A DNA stretch of 9,921 nt from the NCBI GenBank assembly GCA_002726395.1, contig PBTA01000073.1, positions 1-9,921 on the forward strand, written 5' to 3'. The DNA is from Methanobacteriota archaeon (GTDB lineage Archaea > Thermoplasmatota > Poseidoniia > Poseidoniales > Poseidoniaceae). A program made the translations under genes and the position numbers. This document shows, one piece after another, positions 6,198 to 9,921 of this stretch (positions are counted from its first letter, which is position 1; every line of letters starts with the position of its first letter). The notes beneath the pieces are model-generated. The model did not search any database, was not told the DNA's origin, and saw only the letters and a list, made by a program, of their open reading frames with translations.

Positions 6198-6551
6198 ATG
6201 GTCGATACCGTAGAGATTAGCAAAATAAACATCAAAAACACAGTGGTTGTTGATGTATCAGTATGGATGAATCATCCTGATGATTGGGAATTTAGACCTT
6301 CTCTATCGTTATCTGAAAACCAATTCACTATTTCTGATATCAGTAGTGGCAAGCACCTTGCCTCTGTTGAATTATCTGATGAGCAGGTGGAAACTTTGCA
6401 ACGTGATAGAGTTGCAGAATTAAAAGTTAAATTCCAAGTCCATGGTATGCATGGCAAACTTCAAACAATCAACCCAATTATTGCCGATGGAAAGGCAAAG
6501 AAACTTGCCACTGCAAGTTGGAAGACGCTACAACCAGTAAATTTTGATTGA
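6198..6551 (+). CDS. Conserved-looking small beta-rich protein of unknown function
   Basis: 117 residues, without signal peptide, membrane segment or cysteine. Alternating hydrophobic residues suggest a beta-sandwich-like fold: VVVDVSVWM (16-24), FTISDI (43-48), ASVELSDEQVETL (55-67), and ELKVKFQVHGMHGKLQTI (74-91). Two His-Gly units (VHGMHG, 82-86) form one turn. The strong SD (GGAGGT) implies good expression. It follows the lipoprotein gene by 55 bp on the same strand and may be cotranscribed with it, since no convincing TATA box lies between them. I do not recognise a family and assign no function; the lack of a signal peptide argues for a cytoplasmic protein. Confidence 0.7.
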   Translation: MVDTVEISKINIKNTVVVDVSVWMNHPDDWEFRPSLSLSENQFTISDISSGKHLASVELSDEQVETLQRDRVAELKVKFQVHGMHGKLQTINPIIADGKAKKLATASWKTLQPVNFD

Positions 6552-6572
6552 GATATCTGGTTGGGATTGCCA

Positions 6573-6589
6573 CCATATCTTTGATATGG
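6573..6589. repeat. Perfect palindrome CCATATC-TTT-GATATGG
   Basis: Seven-base arms (6573-6579 and 6583-6589) flank a 3-base centre. The site lies 23-39 bp before ATG 6612 of the winged-helix gene, where an archaeal TATA box would sit for a leaderless start, so a protein bound here would block the promoter. The left arm can alternatively pair with AGATAT and GG pairs upstream (6551-6564), giving a competing, imperfect stem. Autoregulation by the downstream protein is an inference. Confidence 0.45.
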
Positions 6590-6611
6590 GTTCACTTGGT
6601 TTTGTCTTGAT

Positions 6612-6899
6612 ATGAAACATAACAGGGGTGGCATCGGCACCCAGAAAAAAGCTAGATTTGAAAGATTGAAACAGGAGATAATCAGGTTTGTTACCGCTAA
6701 CCACGGATGTTCGGCCCAATCCATTGTAGCTAATTTGTCGCACGAAAAGTCAATGCGTAATCATGGGTTGACTCCAAGGAAAGTCGGATTCTTTATCTCG
6801 AGAAATTTAGGGGAAAAATTAGCATGGTGGCAAGACCATCGTGCTGGTCGAAGAGTCTATGGCGACCGCACTAGATTTACTGAAGAAAAGGCTAATTAA
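6612..6899 (+). CDS. Small basic winged-helix-like protein
   Basis: 95 residues, rich in Lys/Arg. Predicted helices at about 12-29 (KKARFERLKQEIIRFVTA), 34-42 (SAQSIVANL) and 54-66 (TPRKVGFFISRNL), then a possible wing with paired aromatics (AWWQDH...RVYGDRTRF, 71-89). This order fits a winged helix-turn-helix DNA-binding domain, with TPRKVGFFISRN as the likely recognition helix. No effector domain is present. It starts 60 bp after the preceding gene, has no clear SD, and is preceded by the perfect palindrome at 6573-6589 at promoter distance. The HAD gene follows after 23 bp. Seen: size, charge, helix pattern. Inferred: DNA binding and possible autoregulation. An RNA-binding or ribosome-associated small protein is an alternative. 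Confidence 0.7.
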   Translation: MKHNRGGIGTQKKARFERLKQEIIRFVTANHGCSAQSIVANLSHEKSMRNHGLTPRKVGFFISRNLGEKLAWWQDHRAGRRVYGDRTRFTEEKAN

Positions 6900-6901
6900 A
6901 A
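6893..6901 (+). promoter_or_regulatory. Possible TATA box for the HAD gene
   Basis: TAATTAAAA overlaps the stop codon of the winged-helix gene and is centred 26 bp before ATG 6923, as expected for a leaderless archaeal transcript starting at that ATG. The gap has no Shine-Dalgarno site. Weak evidence, based only on composition and spacing. Confidence 0.3.
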
Positions 6902-6922
6902 CCAAAACCAGCCGTTTCACTC

Positions 6923-7615
6923 ATGTATGATAGTCATGACGCAGGCTTCATGAGTGGTCAAATAGCGGCATATTTTGACCTTGATGGGACCTTATTAGAT
7001 TCATCCAGTGAAAAAACCCTGACTGCTCATCTAGCCAAAAAGCGGCCGTGGAGAATTCCGATAGGAACAGTGATGTGGACTCTTGGACTAGTCGGCAATT
7101 TATTGCGCGGCCGGTCATTGTATGATGCAGCGAGAAACCGAGGGCATTTCTCTCTCGCATCTTGGACGGTGCTAGAAAATTATTCGACACCAATCGCAGA
7201 AAATCAACTTAAACAAAAAATTCCTCAAGAAGCGTGGGATTGCTTAACATGGCACCGAAATCAAGGCCATCGATTGGTCCTGGTCACTGCGACGATTGCT
7301 CCTATGGCAGAAGCAATGGCTGCCGTACTGGGTATGGATGCAGTCTACGGATGTGGCCCAGCCAACCGAAGTGGCATATTATCTGGTTCAGAAAGAGGTT
7401 GGAGCGTGCCTAGAAGGAAAGGTAAAGTCCCAATTGTTCAGCAAGATGCTGATAAAAATGGACACGATCTTACTCAATGTTTTGGTTATGGAAACACTAT
7501 GGCTGACACTTGGTTTATGCAAATCACCGGTAACCCAATTGCCGTAAATCCTGGAGCGAAGATGACCGATATGGCCAATAAGTACGGTTGGGAAATCAAA
7601 TCTTGGAAGATATGA
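6923..7615 (+). CDS. HAD superfamily IB hydrolase (SerB-like phosphatase)
   Basis: 230 residues, normal length for HAD subfamily IB. Motif I is AAYFDLDGTLLD (nucleophile D19, acid D21); motif II is LVLVTAT (Thr122 region); motif III lysine is in PRRKGK (K166/K168); motif IV is FGYGNTMAD (D195), followed by the typical NPIAVNPGAKMTDMANKYGWEI ending. A helical cap lies between motifs I and II (about 28-108) and contains a hydrophobic stretch (IPIGTVMWTLGLVGNLL). The predicted reaction is Mg-dependent phosphate-ester hydrolysis; related proteins act on phosphoserine or on lipid phosphates, and the substrate cannot be read here. ATG 6923 fits the TATA spacing; ATG 6950 (Met10) would also keep the whole domain. 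The gene ends 11 bp from the CCA end of the converging tRNA. Confidence 0.9.
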   Translation: MYDSHDAGFMSGQIAAYFDLDGTLLDSSSEKTLTAHLAKKRPWRIPIGTVMWTLGLVGNLLRGRSLYDAARNRGHFSLASWTVLENYSTPIAENQLKQKIPQEAWDCLTWHRNQGHRLVLVTATIAPMAEAMAAVLGMDAVYGCGPANRSGILSGSERGWSVPRRKGKVPIVQQDADKNGHDLTQCFGYGNTMADTWFMQITGNPIAVNPGAKMTDMANKYGWEIKSWKI

Positions 7616-7626
7616 ATGCCATTAAT

Positions 7627-7703
7627 TGGCGGCCCCGCCGCGATTCGAACACGGGTTACTGGTTCCGCAAACCAGGGTGATATCCAAGCTACACTATGGG
7701 GCC
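7627..7703 (-). tRNA. tRNA-Arg, anticodon GCG, with encoded CCA
   Basis: On the minus strand: acceptor GGCCCCA pairing with CGGGGCC (position 7-66 is an A-C mismatch), U8, D arm GTGT...TCAC with G18G19 and A20, anticodon stem CTGGT/ACCAG around loop TTGCGGA, variable loop TAAC, and T stem CCGTG/CGCGG around loop TTCGAAT. Loop positions 34-36 are GCG, reading CGC and CGU arginine codons. The discriminator is G73 (7630), and CCA is encoded at 7629-7627. There is no intron. It converges on the HAD gene and is transcribed from the TATA-like box at 7727-7735. Confidence 0.95.
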
Positions 7704-7726
7704 GTAAACCATGCGACTGGAACGGG

Positions 7727-7735
7727 TAATATAAG
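7727..7735 (-). promoter_or_regulatory. TATA box of tRNA-Arg
   Basis: On the minus strand this reads CTTATATTA, a good match to the archaeal box A (TTTATATA-like). Its centre is 28 bp before the tRNA 5' end, so transcription should start at or within a few bases of the mature end, leaving almost no leader for RNase P. Confidence 0.65.
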
Positions 7736-7797
7736 CGCAACGGGTTAAAAAAAATCAACATACAAGGATTCATGACGACGCGCCTTGTGGCCTAGAT

Positions 7798-8208
7798 ATG
7801 GCCGTCACTTTGCAAAGAAGGGTTGACTACCCTATGATTGATAATGCAAACATTGCATATTATCCGCGAATATACGATTTAGCACACCGCTTTTTTGAAG
7901 AGTGTTGGGAAGCAATGTGCGGTACATCATATCATAAAATCATTGAACAACATAGGCTTGGTTTCCCAGTAGTGAATGTAGAAACTAATTTTATCCATCC
8001 TCTTAGATATGGCGATGTAGTTACTGCTGAGATATCTGTTGTGAAGGTTGGCGTCAAATCATGTACTTGGCAATATGATTTCTACAATCAAGAAAAAACT
8101 CATCTTTGGTCCTCGAAACAGGTAACTGTGTGTGTAGACATGGATAGTTTGGAATCTACGAAAATCCCTGATTGGCTAGCAAAAGGCCTGGCTGATCATT
8201 TAATTTGA
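7798..8208 (+). CDS. Hotdog-fold acyl-CoA thioesterase, 4HBT/YbgC type
   Basis: 136 residues, the usual length of a single hotdog domain. The N-terminus RRVDYPMIDNANIAYYPR aligns by eye with the active-site region of 4-hydroxybenzoyl-CoA thioesterase (RIEFGDCDPAGIVWYPN), keeping the catalytic aspartate as D15. The long central helix (YDLAHRFFEECWEAM), the FPVVNVETNFIHPLRYGDVVTAEISVVKVG strand pair and the closing VDMDS segment also fit. The expected reaction is hydrolysis of an acyl-CoA or related thioester in the cytoplasm; substrate unknown. The next gene's SD overlaps this stop codon (TGAGGTGA), so the two are translationally coupled. The 94-bp gap upstream is shared with the divergent tRNA promoter; TTAAAAAAAA near 7745-7753 may serve as this gene's TATA box. 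Confidence 0.87.
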   Translation: MAVTLQRRVDYPMIDNANIAYYPRIYDLAHRFFEECWEAMCGTSYHKIIEQHRLGFPVVNVETNFIHPLRYGDVVTAEISVVKVGVKSCTWQYDFYNQEKTHLWSSKQVTVCVDMDSLESTKIPDWLAKGLADHLI

Positions 8209-8213
8209 GGTGA
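8207..8213 (+). promoter_or_regulatory. Shine-Dalgarno GAGGTGA fused to upstream stop codon
   Basis: The stop TGA of the thioesterase gene (8206-8208) runs into GAGGTGA, which lies 4-5 nt before ATG 8218. Ribosomes ending the first gene are placed for the second, which fixes the start and suggests coupling. Confidence 0.65.
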
Positions 8214-8217
8214 CTAT

Positions 8218-8892
8218 ATGACCGAAAAACAATTTGATTTCTCAATAATTATGGAAGATGAAAGCCCTTCATCTTCTGTTCCTAAAGATGTATGGGGTGG
8301 GATTCCAATAAAGGAAGATAAAAAGGGCCCAAAGACCATTGCAATGGTACTGTTTTTTGGTGCGATTATGATTTTATTCCAATCTTATCAGGACTTTCTG
8401 CTTCACTCAAGTGAGGATATCTCTGATAAAGAAGTAGAAACATTGTTGGAGACGCCAAATAGCCAATCAGACGTCCAAATCACAGAAGAGCAATATCAAC
8501 AATTCCATGATGATGCAAGAGACTCGAACGGGTTTATCATCAGAGCAATCGGTCTAGGTATTGCCGGGACAATGGTTCTTGTTGGCTCAATAAATACGTT
8601 TAGATTAAAGCAAACAGGCCCGGTAATTGCCACTACAGGAGCAACAATCGGTCTGATTTCGGGAGTATATGGCAGCCAATTAATCAGGCTTGCATCAGAT
8701 GAAAACCTTAGCGGTGCTCTGTTGTTGACCTATGAAATTTTTGTCTACTTATGCGGAGTATGTATGTTTGTATGTGGTGCATTTGCCGCTTTACCAATGA
8801 TTAATGCTCGAGCACGTAAAGCCATGAAAGGTAACTTCTGGGAAACAGTTGAATTGATTAATCCAAATGAAGTCAACGAAAGTGAGGAATGA
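8218..8892 (+). CDS. Four-helix membrane protein of unknown function
   Basis: 224 residues. The N-terminal 38 residues are polar (MTEKQFDFSIIMEDESPSSS, then VPKDVWGGIPIKEDKKGPK). Hydrophobic segments follow at about 39-62, 107-129, 134-153 and 166-192. Between helices 1 and 2 lies a polar, acidic loop of about 45 residues (SSEDISDKEVETLLETP...). The C-terminus is again polar and acidic (LINPNEVNESEE). Helix 4 contains three cysteines (YLCGVCMFVCGAF), possibly only structural. By the positive-inside rule the basic NARARKAMKG after helix 4 and KDKKGPK before helix 1 should be cytoplasmic, with the acidic loop outside. I do not recognise a family. Coupling to the thioesterase gene hints at a link with lipid or acyl metabolism, but this is a guess. 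The stop is 1 base from the converging gene's stop. Confidence 0.82.
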   Translation: MTEKQFDFSIIMEDESPSSSVPKDVWGGIPIKEDKKGPKTIAMVLFFGAIMILFQSYQDFLLHSSEDISDKEVETLLETPNSQSDVQITEEQYQQFHDDARDSNGFIIRAIGLGIAGTMVLVGSINTFRLKQTGPVIATTGATIGLISGVYGSQLIRLASDENLSGALLLTYEIFVYLCGVCMFVCGAFAALPMINARARKAMKGNFWETVELINPNEVNESEE

Positions 8893-8893
8893 A

Positions 8894-9334
8894 TCACTCA
8901 TCACTTGGTCTTGGCCATTTCTTTTTTAGAGCCTTTGCCAAACTATCGTCTACAGTAGCATTCCACCAGTCACTGCCACGCCAAATTGCGTATTTTCCTC
9001 TAATGCCTCTAAGGTCTGCTCCCTTGAATTTACAATTATTAAAATTGGACAGGTTTAATCTTGCTTTACGTAAATCTGCTCCGCGGAAGTCAGTATTATC
9101 GAATGCCGATTTCATTAAATCAGCCTCTACCATAGATGCTTTGTTAAAATTGCAATTAGAAAAATCTCCTTCTGTCAAATCAGCTCTGTCAAGTATGGCT
9201 CGTTTGAAATTCGATCCTGGATGACGCCCTTTCCGTAATAATGCTTCAGCTTTATTCTGATATGACCAATCAAGAACTACGCCTTCCTCCCCAGTATTAT
9301 CTCGAGGATCATCGGGGTTACCAGACATTACCAT
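8894..9334 (-). CDS. Pentapeptide-repeat protein
   Basis: 146 residues. Residues 41-110 form 14 consecutive pentapeptides (for example AILDR, ADLTE, GDFSN, CNFNK, TDFRG, ADLRK, SNFNN, ADLRG) with Leu/Phe/Met at the centre and Ala/Ser/Cys/Thr often first: about three and a half coils of a right-handed quadrilateral beta-helix. The N-terminal 40 residues are polar (NPDDPRDNTGEEG, then LDWSYQNKAEALLRKGRHPG), and the C-terminal cap is Trp-rich (YAIWRGSDWWNATVDD) with a basic end (LAKALKKKWPRP). Such proteins are protein-binding scaffolds; a few (MfpA/Qnr) mimic DNA and bind gyrase, but this one is short and not specially like them. ATG 9334 is preferred over 9328 because GAGGA lies 6 nt upstream. 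It is coupled to the winged-helix-like gene before it. Confidence 0.9.
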   Translation of the reverse strand: MVMSGNPDDPRDNTGEEGVVLDWSYQNKAEALLRKGRHPGSNFKRAILDRADLTEGDFSNCNFNKASMVEADLMKSAFDNTDFRGADLRKARLNLSNFNNCKFKGADLRGIRGKYAIWRGSDWWNATVDDSLAKALKKKWPRPSDE

Positions 9335-9340
9335 TTGTAA

Positions 9341-9345
9341 TCCTC
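9341..9345 (-). promoter_or_regulatory. Shine-Dalgarno GAGGA overlapping upstream stop codon
   Basis: On the minus strand TTGAGGATTACAAATG joins the stop TGA of the upstream gene (9346-9344) to the SD GAGGA, 6 nt before ATG 9334. This picks 9334 over the ATG at 9328 and suggests coupled translation. Confidence 0.6.
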
Positions 9346-9844
9346 AATTTCCGGCTTTGTCTTCTAGATGTTTTCTTCCTAGGTCTGTTAATTCAGCAAA
9401 ACGATTTTTATCATCGTGTTTATTGGCAATATTGAGGAACTGTTTTTCCTTTAATCGATTGATGTAAAGCGAGAGATTACCGGGTGGCTCAATGTTTGCT
9501 TCCTCAAATAAGTCATTGATTACTCTAGGGGGACAATCTTTGACTCCTTCAACATCTCTTAGAAAGTGAAGTGCGCCAAGCACACGGTCAGGTTTCCCTT
9601 CTAAGCTGCAATTCTCAACCAAATTACGAAACTTAAGGCCTCTGTCAGATACTGCCTGCTCCCTTGAAACAACCGCATTTGTATCCAGGTTAGCGTCCTT
9701 AGCCTCTTGCAGCATTTCAGTCATGATATTCCAAAAGCCTTCTTCTTTAAACTGGGCAAATTTTTCATCGACTTCAATCTGAGAACCTTCATATTCAAAT
9801 TCGAATTCTCCCACTTGGATTGATATCTTGCTCATATCAGACAT
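9344..9844 (-). CDS. Acidic protein with C-terminal winged-helix-like domain
   Basis: 166 residues from ATG 9844; ATG 9835 (Met4) is an alternative. An N-terminal beta-hairpin-like segment (ISIQVGEFEFEYEGSQIEVDEKFAQF, about 7-32) is followed by helices (35-80, including NIMTEMLQEAKDANLD) and then by a probable winged helix at about 86-162: RVLGALHFLRDV, PPRVINDLFEEANI, NLSLYINRLKEKQFL as recognition helix, and a wing ending FAELTDLGRKHLE. The last part is typical of archaeal winged-helix proteins (LTDLGRKxLE). It lacks a membrane segment. It is the first gene of a leftward pair with the pentapeptide-repeat gene. DNA binding is inferred from the fold; the overall acidity could equally suit protein-protein contact. 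No exact family recognised. Confidence 0.82.
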   Translation of the reverse strand: MSDMSKISIQVGEFEFEYEGSQIEVDEKFAQFKEEGFWNIMTEMLQEAKDANLDTNAVVSREQAVSDRGLKFRNLVENCSLEGKPDRVLGALHFLRDVEGVKDCPPRVINDLFEEANIEPPGNLSLYINRLKEKQFLNIANKHDDKNRFAELTDLGRKHLEDKAGN

Positions 9845-9903
9845 GGTATCTCGATAAAACCCAAGGGCTGGACATTGATAACTGTTTACAATTAATTACT
9901 GAA

Positions 9904-9910
9904 CTTATAA
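9904..9910 (-). promoter_or_regulatory. Possible TATA box for the winged-helix/pentapeptide operon
   Basis: On the minus strand this reads TTATAAG. A start about 26 bp downstream would give a leader of some 37 nt before ATG 9844. The rest of 9845-9921 shows only AT-rich sequence (including AATTAATTGT) and no gene. Confidence 0.3.
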
Positions 9911-9921
9911 TTGTATGAGAA

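Noticed and set aside
7772..7795. Seven-codon upstream frame (ATG to TAG) before the thioesterase gene
   Set aside because: Out of frame, no SD, and expected by chance at this length.
8893..8893. Terminator between the convergent genes at 8892/8894
   Set aside because: Only one base separates the stops, and no hairpin or T-run stands out; termination must lie inside the opposing gene.
8889..9224. Open frame of 111 codons on the + strand
   Set aside because: It is antisense to the pentapeptide-repeat gene, whose repeat pattern is clear. The opposite frame is open only because of the repeated codons.
1..9921. Insertion sequence, integrase, attachment site or CRISPR array
   Set aside because: No transposase or integrase frame, no terminal inverted repeats and no regular spaced repeats were seen; the tRNA has no duplicated 3' end nearby.

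Overview
The window looks like a chromosomal segment of an uncultured planktonic euryarchaeon, most likely Marine Group II (Poseidoniales, Thermoplasmatota) or a close relative. The support is indirect: a PAC2-family proteasome chaperone homologue with a proteasome-docking tail, an archaeal-style tRNA-Arg with a TATA-like box about 28 bp upstream, PKD lipoproteins, a surface protein ending in a GWTMEQW-type tail that I recall from Marine Group II, AT-rich DNA (roughly 41 % GC by eye), and short intergenic gaps in which some starts have Shine-Dalgarno (SD) sites and others look leaderless. No rRNA, mobile element or CRISPR array is visible.

Layout. Bases 1-1579 (+): the 3' part of a membrane-anchored surface protein with a cytochrome-c-like CX3CH motif, overlapping (ATGA) a five-helix membrane protein; possibly a small redox pair. 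1562-2362 (-): PAC2 protein ending in Leu-Tyr-Gly, a HbYX motif. 2451-3632 (+): a RecB/Cas4-type PD-(D/E)XK nuclease with four cysteines placed like an iron-sulfur staple. 3624-4439 (-): a DnaQ-like DEDDh exonuclease with a C-terminal DUF3820-like module; the two nuclease genes converge and overlap by 9 bp. 4527-4889 (+): a very acidic small protein. 4994-6142 (+): a two-PKD lipoprotein whose SD lies in a small hairpin. 6198-6551 and 6612-6899 (+): an unknown small protein and a small winged-helix-like protein preceded by a perfect palindrome. 6923-7615 (+): HAD-IB phosphatase-like protein. 7627-7703 (-): tRNA-Arg(GCG) with encoded CCA. 7798-8208 and 8218-8892 (+): a hotdog thioesterase and a four-helix membrane protein, apparently translationally coupled. 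8894-9334 and 9344-9844 (-): a pentapeptide-repeat protein behind a winged-helix-like protein, also coupled.

The gene set is mostly housekeeping and cell-surface. The parts most worth a second look are the CX3CH surface protein with its membrane partner, the HbYX PAC2 protein, the two convergent nucleases, the hairpin over the lipoprotein SD, and the palindrome before the winged-helix gene. No gap between genes exceeds 300 bases; the longest, 4890-4993 and 7704-7797, hold regulatory sequence only.
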